Counted from the first letter of the stretch, positions 41,285-53,742 are shown. The stretch: DNA of 64,000 bases from Streptomyces sp. CG1 (GCF_041080625.1 NZ_CP163518.1:6937501-7001500); one strand, 5' to 3'. Numbers and translations are program-made. Notes: generated by a model from the sequence alone, not told the origin.

Positions 41285-44200
41285 TTACGCCTCGAACACC
41301 TCACGGACCAGCTGCTCCTGCTCGGCCTGGTGGCGCTTCGCGGAGCCGACCGCCGGGGACGAGCCGTGCGGGCGGGAGATGCGGCGCAGGCGCTCGCCGT
41401 GCGGGACGTCCGCGCCGACCGCGAGGTCCAGGTGGTCGATCAGGTTGAGCGCGATGAACGGCCAGGCACCCTGGTTCGCCGGCTCCTCCTGCGCCCACAG
41501 GTACTTCTCGGCGTTCGGGTACTTCTTGATCTCCGCCTGGAGCTCGGCACCCGGCAGCGGGTACAGGCGCTCGAGGCGGATGATCGCCGTGTCCGTGATG
41601 CCGCGCTTCTGACGCTCGGCCTCCAGGTCGTAGTACAGCTTGCCGGCCACGAAGACGACCTTGCGGACGGCGGCCGGGTCCACCGTCTCGTCGCCGATGA
41701 CGGGACGGAACTGACCCGACGTGAACTCCTCCGTCTTCGACGCGGCGGCCTTCAGGCGCAGCATCGACTTCGGGGTGAAGACCACCAGCGGCTTGTGGTG
41801 CGGGTTGTGCACCTGCCACCGCAGGAGGTGGAAGTAGTTCGACGGCAGGGTCGGCATGGCGACCGTCATGTTGTTCTGGGCGCAGAGCTGGAGGAACCGC
41901 TCGACACGGGCCGAGGAGTGGTCCGGGCCCTGGCCCTCGTAGCCGTGGGGGAGGAGCAGCGTGACGCCGCTCGTCTGGCCCCACTTCTGCTCGGCTGCCG
42001 AGATGTACTCGTCGACCACCGTCTGCGCGCCGTTGACGAAGTCACCGAACTGCGCTTCCCACATCACGAGCGCGTCGGGACGGGCCAGCGAGTAGCCGTA
42101 CTCGAAGCCCATGACCGCGTACTCGGACAGCAGGGAGTTGTAGACGTTGTAGCGCGCCTGCTCCTCGGCGAGGTACTGCAGCGGGGTGTACTCCTCGCCC
42201 GTCTCGCGGTCGATGAGGACCGCGTGGCGCTGGCCGAAGGTGCCGCGCTGGGAGTCCTGGCCGGACAGCCGGACCGGGGTGCCCTCAAGGAGCAGGGAGC
42301 CCACAGCGAGCGTTTCGCCCATGCCCCAGTCGATCGTGCCGTCCTCGACCATCGTCGCCCGGCGCTGCAGCTGCGGCAGCAGACGCGGGTGCACGTGGAA
42401 GGTGTCCGGGATGTTGACCTGGGACTCGGCGATGCGCTTGACGACCTCCGAGGAGATCGCGGTGCTCGCGGCGACCGGGAAGTCCGCCTGCGGGTCCGGC
42501 ACCGGGCCGGTGCCCTGCGGGGACGTGACGGCCTCGCGGACCTCCGTGAAGACCTTCTCCAGCTGCCCCTGGTAGTCCTGCAGGGCCTGCTCGGCCTCTT
42601 CCAGGGTGATGTCGCCGCGACCGATCAGGGACTCGGTGTACAGCTTGCGCACCGAGCGCTTCTTGTCGATCAGGTCGTACATCAGCGGCTGGGTGAAGGC
42701 CGGGTTGTCCGACTCGTTGTGACCGCGGCGGCGGTAGCAGATGAGGTCGATCACCACGTCCTTGTTGAACGCCTGGCGGAACTCGAAAGCCAGGCGGGCA
42801 ACACGCACGACGGCCTCCGGGTCGTCGCCGTTCACGTGGAAGATCGGGGCCTCGATCATGCGGGCCACGTCCGTCGCGTACATGGAGGAACGCGAGGACT
42901 CGGGGGCCGCGGTGAAGCCGACCTGGTTGTTGATGACGATGTGGACCGTGCCGCCGGTGCGGTAGCCGCGCAGCTGCGACATGTTCAGGGTCTCGGCCAC
43001 CACGCCCTGGCCCGCGAAGGCCGCGTCGCCGTGCAGCGCGACCGGCAGGACCGTGAAGTCCGTGCCGCCCTTGTTGATGATGTCCTGCTTGGCGCGGGCG
43101 ATGCCCTCGATGACCGGGTCGACCGTCTCCAGGTGGGAGGGGTTCGCGGCCAGCGAGACCGTGATCTGCTCGCCGTCCAGGCCGGTGAAGGTGCCCTGGG
43201 CGCCCAGGTGGTACTTCACGTCGCCGGAGCCGTGCATCGACTTCGGGTCGAGGTTGCCCTCGAACTCGCGGAAGATCTGCGCGTACGACTTGCCCACGAT
43301 GTTCGCCAGCACGTTCAGCCGGCCGCGGTGGGCCATGCCGATGACGACCTCGTCCAGGCGGGACTCGGCCGCGGAGTCGATCACCGCGTCCAGCAGCGGG
43401 ATGACGGACTCGCCGCCCTCCAGCGAGAACCGCTTCTGGCCGACGTACTTCGTCTGCAGGAAGGTCTCGAAGGCCTCCGCGGCGTTCAGCCGGCGCAGGA
43501 TCCGCAGCTGCTCCTCGCGCTCCATCTTGGAGTGCGGGCGCTCCACGCGGTCCTGGATCCACTTGCGCTGCTTGGGGTCCTGGATGTGCATGAACTCGAT
43601 GCCGATGGTGCGGCAGTACGAGTCGCGCAGCACGCCGAGGATGTCGCGCAGCTTCATCAGGGACTTGCCGGCGAAGCCGCCGACCGCGAACTCGCGCTCC
43701 AGGTCCCACAGGGTGAGCCCGTGCTCGGTGATGTCCAGGTCGGGGTGCTTGCGCTGCTTGTACTCCAGCGGGTCGGTGTCGGCCATGACATGGCCGCGGA
43801 CCCGGTAGGAGTGGATCAGCTCGAAGACGCGGGCGGCCTTGGTGACGTCGTCGTCGTGGCTGGCGTCGATGTCCTTGAGCCAGCGGACCGGCTCGTAGGG
43901 GATGCGCAGGGCCTCGAAGATGTCGTCGTAGAAGCCGTTCTCGCCGAGGAGCAGGTTCGCGACCTGGCGCAGGAACTCGCCGGAGGCGGCGCCCTGGATC
44001 ACCCGGTGGTCGTAGGTCGACGTGAGCGTCATGACCTTCGAGACACCGAGCTTGTTCAGCGTGTCCTGGCTGGTGCCCTGGAACTCCGCCGGGTAGTCCA
44101 TGGAGCCGACGCCCATGATCACGGACTGGCCGGGCATCAGACGCGGGACCGAGTGGACGGTGCCGAGGCCGCCGGGGTTGGTCAGGGAGACCGTGACTCC

Positions 44201-45100
44201 GGTGAAGTCGTCCATCGTCAGCTTGCCGTCACGGGCGCGGCGGACGATGTCCTCGTAGGCCTGCCAGAACTCGAAGAAGTTCAGCGTCTCGGCCTTCTTG
44301 ATGGCGGCCACGACGAGCTGGCGGTCGCCGTTGGGCTTCACCAGGTCGATGGCCAGACCGAGGTTGACGTGCGCCGGCTTGATGAGGGTCGGCTTGCCGT
44401 CCTTCTCACCGAACGCGTAGTTCATCGCCGGCATGGCCTTGATGGCCTGCACCATCGCGTACCCGATCAGGTGCGTGAAGGAGATCTTCCCGCCGCGGGC
44501 GCGCTTGAGGTGGTTGTTGATGACGATGCGGTTGTCGAACAGCAGCTTCACCGGGACCGCGCGGACCGAGGTGGCCGTCGGCAGCTCCAGCGAGGCGTTC
44601 ATGTTCTTCGCGACCGCGGCGGCCGGGCCGCGCAGCGTGACCAGCTCCGGGCCCTCGGGGGCCGCGGGGGCCGCCGCGGCGGGGGCGGCGGCCTTCGGCT
44701 TCGGCTGAGCGGGCGCCTGTGCGGGCTGCGCCGGCTTGGCCGGGGCCGGGGCCTGAGCCGCGGGAGCCGGTGCCGGGGCGGGGGCCGCGGCGGGCTTCGG
44801 GGCGGCGGGAGCCGGCGCGGCGGCGGCCTGGGCCGGGGCCGCGGGCTGGGCCTGCGGGGCCGTGGTGGTGGCTACGGCCCCCGCGGCCGCAGTACCCGCC
44901 GCAGCCGGGGTGACAGGAGCCCCCGGCTTGTAATCGGCGAAGAAGTCCCACCAGGCGCGGTCTACCGAATTCGGGTCCTGGAGGTACTGCTGATAGATCT
45001 CGTCGACGAGCCACTCGTTCGGACCGAACGCGGCAGCGGGGTTCTTCCCGGCTTGGTCGTCGGTGGAGACGCTCGGGTTACTGGGGGACTGTGGCGACAC
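41285..45100 (-). CDS. kgd: Multifunctional 2-oxoglutarate decarboxylase/dehydrogenase (E2-E1 fusion)
   Basis: 1271 aa from GTG 45100 ([12 protein letters not shown]). Order: E1 N-terminal helix ([20 protein letters not shown]), long Ala/Pro linker (~50-115), E2 acyltransferase catalytic domain (~120-350, with [19 protein letters not shown]), then the thiamine-diphosphate E1 domain ([51 protein letters not shown]). This is the actinobacterial Kgd/OdhA architecture with no lipoyl domain. It catalyses the oxidative 2-oxoglutarate step of the TCA cycle with E3 and a lipoylated E2 made elsewhere. In relatives it is regulated by the FHA protein GarA/OdhI. Monocistronic. Confidence 0.96.
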   Translation of the reverse strand: MSPQSPSNPSVSTDDQAGKNPAAAFGPNEWLVDEIYQQYLQDPNSVDRAWWDFFADYKPGAPVTPAAAGTAAAGAVATTTAPQAQPAAPAQAAAAPAPAAPKPAAAPAPAPAPAAQAPAPAKPAQPAQAPAQPKPKAAAPAAAAPAAPEGPELVTLRGPAAAVAKNMNASLELPTATSVRAVPVKLLFDNRIVINNHLKRARGGKISFTHLIGYAMVQAIKAMPAMNYAFGEKDGKPTLIKPAHVNLGLAIDLVKPNGDRQLVVAAIKKAETLNFFEFWQAYEDIVRRARDGKLTMDDFTGVTVSLTNPGGLGTVHSVPRLMPGQSVIMGVGSMDYPAEFQGTSQDTLNKLGVSKVMTLTSTYDHRVIQGAASGEFLRQVANLLLGENGFYDDIFEALRIPYEPVRWLKDIDASHDDDVTKAARVFELIHSYRVRGHVMADTDPLEYKQRKHPDLDITEHGLTLWDLEREFAVGGFAGKSLMKLRDILGVLRDSYCRTIGIEFMHIQDPKQRKWIQDRVERPHSKMEREEQLRILRRLNAAEAFETFLQTKYVGQKRFSLEGGESVIPLLDAVIDSAAESRLDEVVIGMAHRGRLNVLANIVGKSYAQIFREFEGNLDPKSMHGSGDVKYHLGAQGTFTGLDGEQITVSLAANPSHLETVDPVIEGIARAKQDIINKGGTDFTVLPVALHGDAAFAGQGVVAETLNMSQLRGYRTGGTVHIVINNQVGFTAAPESSRSSMYATDVARMIEAPIFHVNGDDPEAVVRVARLAFEFRQAFNKDVVIDLICYRRRGHNESDNPAFTQPLMYDLIDKKRSVRKLYTESLIGRGDITLEEAEQALQDYQGQLEKVFTEVREAVTSPQGTGPVPDPQADFPVAASTAISSEVVKRIAESQVNIPDTFHVHPRLLPQLQRRATMVEDGTIDWGMGETLAVGSLLLEGTPVRLSGQDSQRGTFGQRHAVLIDRETGEEYTPLQYLAEEQARYNVYNSLLSEYAVMGFEYGYSLARPDALVMWEAQFGDFVNGAQTVVDEYISAAEQKWGQTSGVTLLLPHGYEGQGPDHSSARVERFLQLCAQNNMTVAMPTLPSNYFHLLRWQVHNPHHKPLVVFTPKSMLRLKAAASKTEEFTSGQFRPVIGDETVDPAAVRKVVFVAGKLYYDLEAERQKRGITDTAIIRLERLYPLPGAELQAEIKKYPNAEKYLWAQEEPANQGAWPFIALNLIDHLDLAVGADVPHGERLRRISRPHGSSPAVGSAKRHQAEQEQLVREVFEA

Positions 45101-45403
45101 GGCGGCAACCGCCCTCTTCCGCTTCACAAGGTGATGGACAGCGGGAATAAAGGCTACGCCTCTGCGGCCGGGAAGGTCAGGTCGAGCAAGGTCATCGTCG
45201 CGTAAGTCACATCGGAAATCTTGTTTCAGGGCTTGATATGGCGGGAAACAAGCGTGGTTCCGCAGGTGAGAAGGTGCACCGGTCCCGGCCCGTCGCGCCG
45301 CTCTCGTGCGGATCGCGCGGGCCTGCCCCTGATCACACGTGTCCAGCTGCACGGCTATGGCGCGGACACACGTGGATCTTGTGCTTCCGGTGGGAACTTT
45401 ACG
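45101..45403. other. 303-bp region upstream of 2-oxoglutarate dehydrogenase
   Basis: Between the histidine kinase stop and the dehydrogenase start, both leftward, so it carries the kinase terminator and the dehydrogenase promoter and leader. An imperfect inverted repeat, CACACGTGTCC with GGACACACGTGG, spans about 45333-45375 and may be either. No gene seen. Confidence 0.45.
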
Positions 45404-46519
45404 TCAACTTGGAACGGAAGACAGTCCCGGAAGGGTGACGATGATCCGGCAGCCCCGCTCGGATTCGGCCACACCGATCCGGCCGCCGTGCAGATCCACC
45501 GCCCAGCGGGCGATCGCCAGCCCGAGCCCCGTACCGCCGTCGCTGCCCGGACCGTGCGGCCGGGTCACCGCGCCCCGGTTGAACCGCTCGAACACCCGGT
45601 GCCACTCCGAGCGCGGAATGCCGGGGCCCTCGTCCAGGACCTCCAGCTCCAGCGACTCCGGCTGCGGCCCGCGCCGCGCCTTCACCGTCACCCGGCCGTG
45701 CGGCGGGCTGTGCTTGACCGCGTTGTCGATCAGATTGGCCACGACCTGGTGGATCCGCTCGGGATCCGCGTGCGCGGTCAGCTCCGGCGGGGAGACGTCC
45801 AGGTGCAGATGGACGTCGGTACGGGTGTGGCTGCCGGAGCCGGAGGCGATGCCGGCCCGCGCCGAGGCCACCATGTTGGCCTCCTTCAGCACGCCCGAGA
45901 GATACGGCCACACCTCGAAACGGCGCATCTTCAGCGGTACGACGCCGTTGTCGAGCCGGGACAGGTCCAGCAGGGTCTCGACCAGCCGGCCGAGCCGCTC
46001 GGTCTGCTTCAGGGCCGTCCGCATGGTCTCCTGGTCGGCCTCGGTGACCCCGTCGACGATGTTCTCCAGCACCGCGCGCAGCCCGGCGATGGGCGTCCGC
46101 AGCTCATGGGAGACGTTCGCGACCAGCTCTTTTCGCTGGCGGTCCTGGGCCTCCAGCTCGTCCGCCATGATGTTGATCGTCTGGGCCAGGTCGCCCAGCT
46201 CGTCCCGGCGGCCCTGGCTCACCCGGCGGGTGTAGTCGCCCTGGGAGATCGACCGCGCCACCGCGTTCATCTCGTCGAGCGGCATGGTCAGCGAATGCGC
46301 CACGAACTGGGTGATCAGCAGCGTGGCGATCATCGAGAAGACGGTGATGAAGCGCAGCTCGGTCTTGGTGTGCACCGCGACGATCGACAGTCCGGTGGTG
46401 ATCAGCACCGCGATGACGACGAGCGCGCCCAGCTTGGTCTTGATCGAGAACGGGCGTACGCCGCCCCAGGGATCCTCCCTGGGGCTCCTCCGTGCGGCAG
46501 GGCGCCCGTCGCTGCTCAT
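45404..46519 (-). CDS. Sensor histidine kinase (two-component)
   Basis: 371 aa from ATG 46519. Two adjacent membrane segments (~29-49 and 56-75) with almost no extracellular loop, then HAMP (LDEMNAVARSISQGDYTRRV). HisKA has phospho-acceptor H138 (LVANVSHELRTPIAGLR). The HATPase domain has VANLIDNAVKHSPP and EGPGIPRSEWHRVFERF, then GGTGLGLAIARWAV. The near-absence of an external domain suggests membrane or intracellular sensing. The start overlaps the response-regulator stop by four bases. Syntenic with the kinase next to the TCA gene in S. coelicolor (from memory). Confidence 0.95.
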   Translation of the reverse strand: MSSDGRPAARRSPREDPWGGVRPFSIKTKLGALVVIAVLITTGLSIVAVHTKTELRFITVFSMIATLLITQFVAHSLTMPLDEMNAVARSISQGDYTRRVSQGRRDELGDLAQTINIMADELEAQDRQRKELVANVSHELRTPIAGLRAVLENIVDGVTEADQETMRTALKQTERLGRLVETLLDLSRLDNGVVPLKMRRFEVWPYLSGVLKEANMVASARAGIASGSGSHTRTDVHLHLDVSPPELTAHADPERIHQVVANLIDNAVKHSPPHGRVTVKARRGPQPESLELEVLDEGPGIPRSEWHRVFERFNRGAVTRPHGPGSDGGTGLGLAIARWAVDLHGGRIGVAESERGCRIIVTLPGLSSVPS

Positions 46520-47256
46520 GGCGTGGGCGTCTCCAGGGCGTACCCGACGCCGTGCACGGTGCGGATCCGCTCGGCGCCGATCTTCCGGCGCAGCGCCTTG
46601 ATGTGGCTGTCGACCGTGCGGGTGCCGGAGGCGTCCGCCCAGTCCCACACCTCGGCCAGCAGCTGCTCCCGGGAGAGCACCGCGCGAGGGGTGTTCGCCA
46701 GGCACACCAGCAGGTCGAACTCGGTGGGCGTCAGATGGACGTCCTCGGACTTCACCCGCACCCGGCGCTGCGCGTGGTCGATCTCCAGCTCACCGAGGCG
46801 CAGGATGCCCGAGCGCGGCGTCGCGGCGGCCAGGGCCGCCCGCTCCACCCGGCGCAGCAGTACGTGCACCCGTGCGGCCAGCTCCCGCATCGAGAACGGC
46901 TTGGTCATGTAGTCGTCCGCGCCGACCCCGAGACCGACCAGCATGTCCGTCTCGTCGTCGCGCGCGGTCAGCATCAGCACCGGCACCGGGCGCTGTGCCT
47001 GCACCCGCCGGCAGACCTCCAGGCCGTCGAAGCCCGGCAGCATGATGTCGAGGATCAGCAGGTCGGGCTGCCAGGCCTCGGCCGTGTCGACGGCGGCCGG
47101 GCCGTCCATCGCGGTCTGTACGAGAAATCCCTCGGCGCGGAGCCGGGCCGCGATGGCGTCGACGATCGTGGGATCGTCCTCGACGACCAGCACCCGGCGC
47201 TGTGCGCCCGGGGTGGTCGTCGCCGCGCCGCTCTGGGAGGTGTGTGTCTGCTCCAT
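46516..47256 (-). CDS. OmpR/PhoB-family response regulator
   Basis: 246 aa from ATG 47256 (AGGGGCGG upstream). Receiver with RVLVVEDDPTIVDAIAARLR, phospho-acceptor D70 (LLILDIMLPGFDG), T/K switch residues (VLMLTARDDE, DDYMTKPFSM). C-terminal winged helix (VHLTPTEFDLLVCLANTPRA, DSHIKALRRKIG, TVHGVGYAL). Upstream partner of the overlapping kinase gene. Targets unknown. Confidence 0.95.
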   Translation of the reverse strand: MEQTHTSQSGAATTTPGAQRRVLVVEDDPTIVDAIAARLRAEGFLVQTAMDGPAAVDTAEAWQPDLLILDIMLPGFDGLEVCRRVQAQRPVPVLMLTARDDETDMLVGLGVGADDYMTKPFSMRELAARVHVLLRRVERAALAAATPRSGILRLGELEIDHAQRRVRVKSEDVHLTPTEFDLLVCLANTPRAVLSREQLLAEVWDWADASGTRTVDSHIKALRRKIGAERIRTVHGVGYALETPTP

Positions 47257-47369
47257 CGCCCGCCCCTGCTTGTTGCTTTCCGGAACCCGTGGGGTGATCC
47301 CATGTCTGCGATTGACGCTTGAATGATCCGCGTCACGGCAGCACATTACGGGGATCCACCGTGCTGTCG

Positions 47370-48047
47370 CTATCCAGGTCTGACGCCGAGGTGCACCGCG
47401 TCCGGAACGCCCCGGGCAACGGGCACCTCTTCGGTACGCACCTGCCGGAACCCGGCATTCCGCAAGGTTCCTTCAAATTCCGGAGAGGGCTCGGCCGACC
47501 ACACCGCGAGCACCCCGCCGGGTCTCAACACCTTTGAGCAGGCGGCGAGTCCGGCCGGTGAGTACAGGGTGTGATTGTCGTCCGTGACCGTCCAGCCGGG
47601 ACCGTTGTCGATGTCCAGGCAGAGTGCGTCGAACGTGTCACAAGTCTCATGAACGAACGCAACGAGATCGTCTTCCACGACCTCGGTGCGCGGATCGCCG
47701 AGCGCCCCGGCAGACACCTCCGCCAGCGGCCCGTCCCGGTGCCAGCCGACGACGGCCGGTTCCCGCTCGACGACGGTGATCCGCCCCCACCTGGGGTCCG
47801 CGGCGGCATGTGCGAGTGAGAATCCCACGCCCAGCCCGCCGATCAGCACTTTTGGTGCCGGCCGCCCGTCCAGCGCGTCGTACGCGGCGTCGACCAGGAG
47901 CCGCTCCGAGCGGCCGTCGGAGGTGTCCATCAGGAAACAGCCGTTGGCGATGATCTGCAACAGCCCTCCGTGCCGGCGCAGCACCACCTCGCCGTACGGG
48001 CCGTCGCGCCGGTCGAGGACCACGGGGGAGTCGTACACGGCAGTCAT
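47370..48047 (-). CDS. Spermidine/spermine synthase-like protein
   Basis: 225 aa from ATG 48047. Aminopropyltransferase-type Rossmann core: LLQIIANGCFLMDTSDGRSE, KVLIGGLGVGFSLAHAAADP, ITVVEREPAVVGWHR, VVEDDLVAFVHETCDTFDAL with LDIDNGP. The N-terminal tetramerisation domain is reduced, so it may act as a methyltransferase-like protein rather than a true polyamine synthase. Monocistronic between the response regulator and the divergent rhomboid-like gene. Confidence 0.82.
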   Translation of the reverse strand: MTAVYDSPVVLDRRDGPYGEVVLRRHGGLLQIIANGCFLMDTSDGRSERLLVDAAYDALDGRPAPKVLIGGLGVGFSLAHAAADPRWGRITVVEREPAVVGWHRDGPLAEVSAGALGDPRTEVVEDDLVAFVHETCDTFDALCLDIDNGPGWTVTDDNHTLYSPAGLAACSKVLRPGGVLAVWSAEPSPEFEGTLRNAGFRQVRTEEVPVARGVPDAVHLGVRPG

Positions 48048-48276
48048 GCCCCCATCCTGCTTGAACGAGTCCTGTCGTTCACGGGAATTGCGGATGGCGG
48101 CACGGCGGCTCGTACGCAATATTCTCCATCGAGTATGCGTTTGGGCGGTTTCGGGCCGAGCATGGACGTCAGCGGAGCGTGAGAGGTTGCTGTGAATCGG
48201 CTCTCGCGTGGCGTCGGTCATAGACAGCGGCCCCCGGAACCCGAAGGGTTGGGCGCGACGGAAGGAGTCCCGCAAC

Positions 48277-49104
48277 GTGGAACGGACCGCGACGGGCCCA
48301 GCGGCGGCCGCGACGCCACCTCTGCCGGGCATGCCCCTGCCCGACGGCACCGCCGTCGTCCCGGCCCCGGCGCTGGCCGATCTGCTGGACGGCATGCCGC
48401 GCCAGCGGCACGCGACAGTCCCCGCTCCCGTCCCCGTAGTGGACCTCGCCCTCGCCCCCGCCTCCGTCGAAGCGCGCCCGGCCGTACGGTTCCCGCGCGT
48501 CTGGCAGCTGCTGCCCACCCCGGCCGGCACCCCGTTCACCTTCGCCTACATGGCCGTCCTGGCCGTCACCTCGCTGATCGCGGCCGTGGCCGATCCCGCT
48601 CTGGTGAACGCCCTCTGCCAGGCCTCCAGCACGGACGTGGCCCACCTGGTGCGCTCGCCCGTGGTGGTGCTGCTGGCGAGCGCGCTGTGGATCGCGGGCG
48701 GCATCCTGTCGCCGTACTCGCTCGCGTTCGTGCTCGTTCTGACCGCGCTGGAGCGGCGCATAGGCGGTGCGCGGGCCGCCTGTGTCTTCCTGGCCGGCCA
48801 CGTCCTGGCCACGCTCGCGACGGAGATCCCGGTGGGCATCGCCGTCCTGGTCGGCCATCTCCCCACCACCTCGCTGCACCGCCTCGACTACGGCATCAGC
48901 TTCGGCGTGGCCGCCAGTATCGGCGCCCTGGCCGGCCTCCTCAGGCCCTGGCTCCGCTGGCCCCTCATCGCCCTGGTGAGCTGGCTGCTCGTGAGCGACC
49001 TGATCGAGTTCGTGGACCCGATGACGGACTGGGGCCACTTGATCGCCCTGTCCATAGGGCTGTCGAGCTGGCCTTTTGTACGTCGCTGGGCACAGCCGGC
49101 CTGA
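48277..49104 (+). CDS. Rhomboid-like integral membrane protein
   Basis: 275 aa from GTG 48277 with AAGGAG 9 nt upstream; the frame is open to 48208 but with a poorer start. After ~75 Pro/Ala-rich residues come about six membrane helices (FTFAYMAVLAVTSLIAAVAD, VVVLLASALWIAGG, SLAFVLVLTALERRIGGARA, CVFLAGHVLATLATEIPVGI, ISFGVAASIGALAGLL, PLIALVSWLLVSDLI). The arrangement is rhomboid-like. I do not see a clear GxSG plus helix-6 His pair, so proteolytic activity is doubtful and it may be a pseudoprotease. Confidence 0.78.
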   Translation: MERTATGPAAAATPPLPGMPLPDGTAVVPAPALADLLDGMPRQRHATVPAPVPVVDLALAPASVEARPAVRFPRVWQLLPTPAGTPFTFAYMAVLAVTSLIAAVADPALVNALCQASSTDVAHLVRSPVVVLLASALWIAGGILSPYSLAFVLVLTALERRIGGARAACVFLAGHVLATLATEIPVGIAVLVGHLPTTSLHRLDYGISFGVAASIGALAGLLRPWLRWPLIALVSWLLVSDLIEFVDPMTDWGHLIALSIGLSSWPFVRRWAQPA

Positions 49105-49105
49105 A

Positions 49106-49175
49106 GAGGCGCGGGGCTGTATCGATATGCGGCTCCGCCGCATGGGCGCGAACAACCACGACGCACCCGCACCCG
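49106..49175. repeat. Streptomyces interspersed repeat, second copy
   Basis: GGCGCGGGGCTGTATCGATA followed by TGCGGCTCCGCCGCATGGGC and AACCACGACGCACCCGCA, a variant of a repeat I know from Streptomyces intergenic regions; its internal GCGGCTCCGCCGC is palindromic. It lies 3' of the rhomboid-like gene and upstream of the lon promoter boxes. Confidence 0.6.
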
Positions 49176-49217
49176 TACTCGCGCACGGCGATATCTGGCA
49201 CCCCCCTAGGCGCACTT

Positions 49218-49234
49218 GATCGCTCACAGCGAAC
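49218..49234. promoter_or_regulatory. Candidate ClgR box upstream of lon
   Basis: GATCGCTCACAGCGAAC: a G(A/T)TCGC-N5-GCGAAC arrangement matching the known ClgR motif (GTTCGC-N5-GCG...). ClgR activates clp genes and lon in streptomycetes. It lies 74 bp upstream of the lon start. Confidence 0.65.
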
Positions 49235-49265
49235 AAACGAAGGGAACACCAGCCCACCCCCAACG

Positions 49266-49286
49266 GTTGAGTCGGCATAGCTCAAC
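49266..49286. promoter_or_regulatory. HAIR operator (HspR site) upstream of lon
   Basis: GTTGAGT-CGGCATA-GCTCAAC matches the HAIR consensus CTTGAGT-N7-ACTCAAG with the exact 7-bp spacer. HspR represses lon in Streptomyces. It ends 22 bp before the lon ATG. Confidence 0.85.
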
Positions 49287-49307
49287 TTGACTGCCGAAGG
49301 GGAGATC

Positions 49308-51728
<2,421 letters not shown>

Positions 51729-51745
51729 CGGACGCTTCGGGAAAG

Positions 51746-51785
51746 GCGAGGCCCGGGTCCCGTGAGGGAGGCCCGGGCCTTCGCC
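51746..51785 (+). terminator. Terminator after lon
   Basis: GGCGAGGCCCGGG with GCCCGGGCCTTCGCC form a long interrupted stem around TCCCGTGAGGGAG. Located 18 bp after the lon stop. Confidence 0.85.
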
Positions 51786-51810
51786 ATGCGCTCATAGGGG
51801 TATGGCTCGG

Positions 51811-51825
51811 TAGAATTCAGGCGTG
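51811..51825 (+). promoter_or_regulatory. Probable leaderless promoter of the Ser/Thr kinase gene
   Basis: TAGAAT at 51811-51816 is a good -10 box whose predicted start point coincides with GTG 51823. No ribosome site is present between them. The -35 region (about 51788-51793, GCGCTC) is poor. Confidence 0.5.
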
Positions 51826-52863
51826 AGTTGGCCCCCCAAGAGCCCCTCCGGCCTGATCGGGGCCGAGATCGCGGGTTACCGGGTGGAGCGCGAACTCGGC
51901 CGTGGTGGCATGGCCGTCGTCTACCAGGCCAAGGATCTGCGCCTCGGCCGGATGGTCGCGCTCAAGCTGCTCGCCCCGGAGTACACCCGCAACGACGCCT
52001 TCCGCCGTCGCTTCGCCCAGGAGTCGCGGGTGGCGGCCGCCATCGACCATCCCAACATCGTCCCCGTCTTCGAGGCCGGCGAGGCCGAGGGGATCCTCTA
52101 CATCGCCATGTGCTTCGTCGAGGGCCGGGACCTGCGCGCCCTGATCGACCGGGAGGGCCCGCTGCCGGTGCCGGCCGCGCTGCGCATCGCGGCCCAGCTG
52201 GCCTCCGCCCTGGACGCGGCCCACGCGCGCGAGCTGGTGCACCGGGACGTCAAGCCCGGCAACGTACTGCTCGCGAAGGGCGTCGACAGCGACCACCCCG
52301 AGCACGTCTATCTCACCGATTTCGGGCTGGCCAAGAAATCGCTGTCGCTCACCGGGTTCACCACCGCGGGCGAGTTCGTCGGCACCCTCGACTACGTGGC
52401 GCCCGAGCGGATCGCCGGGCGTCCGGTGGATGGCAGGGCCGACCAGTACAGCCTGGCCTGTGTGGTCCACGAGATGCTCGCGGGAGGCCCGCTCTTCCAG
52501 CGGGAGGACCAGCTGGAACTGCTGTGGGCCCACCAGTACGACCCGCCGCCCGCGCTCAGCGAGGAGCGGCCGGACATCCCGGCGGCCGCCGACGAGGTCC
52601 TGAAGCGTGCCCTGGCGAAGGCCCCGGGCGACCGCTATGACTCCTGCCTGGAGTTCGTGGCGGCGCTGCGCACCGCCATCGGCGAGGCGGGCCCGCGCGG
52701 GCGTACGCCGACGCAGGTGGACGTCCAGGCGGCCGCCGTCGTCGCTTCCTGCGCGGAGCCGTGCGCGGATCCCGGCACGGAGACGGACCACCGCCCCGCG
52801 CCCCAGCCGCCCGGCTGGGCCGGCCCTGTCCTGAAGGGGCCGGTCGGCGAAGCACGGAACTGA
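51823..52863 (+). CDS. Serine/threonine protein kinase, soluble
   Basis: 346 aa. Pkn-type kinase domain (~18-280): glycine loop GRGGMAVVY, K48 (VALKLL), catalytic loop H140-R-D142-VKPGN, DFG 166-168 and activation segment ending GTLDYVAPERIAGR. The C-terminal ~60 residues are Pro/Ala-rich with no membrane helix or PASTA repeat, so it is cytosolic. All kinase motifs are intact. Substrate unknown. GTG start, probably leaderless. Confidence 0.95.
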   Translation: MSWPPKSPSGLIGAEIAGYRVERELGRGGMAVVYQAKDLRLGRMVALKLLAPEYTRNDAFRRRFAQESRVAAAIDHPNIVPVFEAGEAEGILYIAMCFVEGRDLRALIDREGPLPVPAALRIAAQLASALDAAHARELVHRDVKPGNVLLAKGVDSDHPEHVYLTDFGLAKKSLSLTGFTTAGEFVGTLDYVAPERIAGRPVDGRADQYSLACVVHEMLAGGPLFQREDQLELLWAHQYDPPPALSEERPDIPAAADEVLKRALAKAPGDRYDSCLEFVAALRTAIGEAGPRGRTPTQVDVQAAAVVASCAEPCADPGTETDHRPAPQPPGWAGPVLKGPVGEARN

Positions 52864-53014
52864 TCCGGGCGGACTTATATCGGGCTTACTTCGCACCGTC
52901 AAGTCCCGAATCCTCGGAACGTGACCCCTCTGTGCCTTTCCCGCCTACTTGAAGCACGGGCCGCACCGGAGACACCGGAAACCGAAAAGGCCCCCAATCG
53001 AGTAGGAGAAAGTC

Positions 53015-53701
53015 ATGGACCGTATGAACGAGAATGTTGAGAACCGTCGTCCCAAGCGCGGTTTCCGCCTCTCCACGATCGTGGCCTCGGCCGTGGTTAT
53101 CGGCGGCGGCGTGATCCTGCCGGCCACCGCGGCCTCGGCAGCCACGATGCCCCAGTCGCCGGTCGTGAACATGGCCTTCGCGCATCACCACAAGAACCAC
53201 TGCAAGTCTCACGACCACGACCACGGCAATGCGACTGGTGGTAATGGGGGTAATGCCACGAGCGAGGGCAGTGGCGATGCGACCGGTGGTAATGGCGGCA
53301 ATGCCAAGTCCGACGGTGGCGGCGATGCGACCGGTGGTAACGGCGGTAACGCCACGTCCAAGGGTAGCGGCGATGCAACCGGCGGTAATGGGGGTAACGC
53401 CACGTCCGACGGTGCCGGCGACGCGACCGGTGGCAATGGCGGTAACGCCAAGTCCGATGGTGGCGGCGACGCGACCGGTGGTAATGGGGGTAACGCCACG
53501 TCCGACGGTGGCGGCGATGCAACTGGCGGTAATGGCGGTAATGCCACGTCCGATGGTGGCGGCGATGCGACCGGTGGTAATGGGGGTAACGCCAAGTCAG
53601 ATGGTGGCGGCGATGCGACCGGTGGTAACGGCGGTAACGCCACGGCCCAGGACGGCGGCAACGCGACCGGTGGAAACGGTGGTGACGCCACTGCCGAATG
53701 A
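53015..53701 (+). CDS. Secreted Gly/Asn-rich 16-residue repeat protein
   Basis: 228 aa, AGGAG 6 nt before the ATG. Signal peptide (FRLSTIVASAVVIGGGVILP, cleaved near ATAASAA), then a His-rich patch (HHHKNHCKSHDHDHG), then ten copies of a 16-residue unit built on GDATGGNGGNA(T/K)SDG. The variable positions alternate T/K and D/E/K. No anchor or sorting signal is seen. A beta-helix-like fold and metal binding at the His patch are plausible but inferred. A related shorter protein is encoded next. Confidence 0.85.
   Translation: MDRMNENVENRRPKRGFRLSTIVASAVVIGGGVILPATAASAATMPQSPVVNMAFAHHHKNHCKSHDHDHGNATGGNGGNATSEGSGDATGGNGGNAKSDGGGDATGGNGGNATSKGSGDATGGNGGNATSDGAGDATGGNGGNAKSDGGGDATGGNGGNATSDGGGDATGGNGGNATSDGGGDATGGNGGNAKSDGGGDATGGNGGNATAQDGGNATGGNGGDATAE
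53226..53690 (+). repeat. 48-bp tandem coding repeats, about ten copies
   Basis: Each 48-bp unit encodes one 16-residue GDATGGNGGNA block. Copies vary mainly at synonymous sites and at the K/T and S/G positions, so they are under protein-level selection rather than freshly expanded. Confidence 0.92.
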
Positions 53702-53742
53702 CGCCCACATCGCGACAGCAGCGAGTGAGCGCCGGTGAAGTC

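Noticed and set aside
41330..45205. Rightward 1291-codon open frame
   Set aside because: Exact antisense of the 2-oxoglutarate dehydrogenase; low-complexity Val/Leu/Arg/Asp content, no motifs, no ribosome site.
53226..53690. Possible CRISPR array from 48-bp repeats
   Set aside because: No spacers; repeats are contiguous and encode a regular 16-residue protein repeat downstream of a signal peptide.
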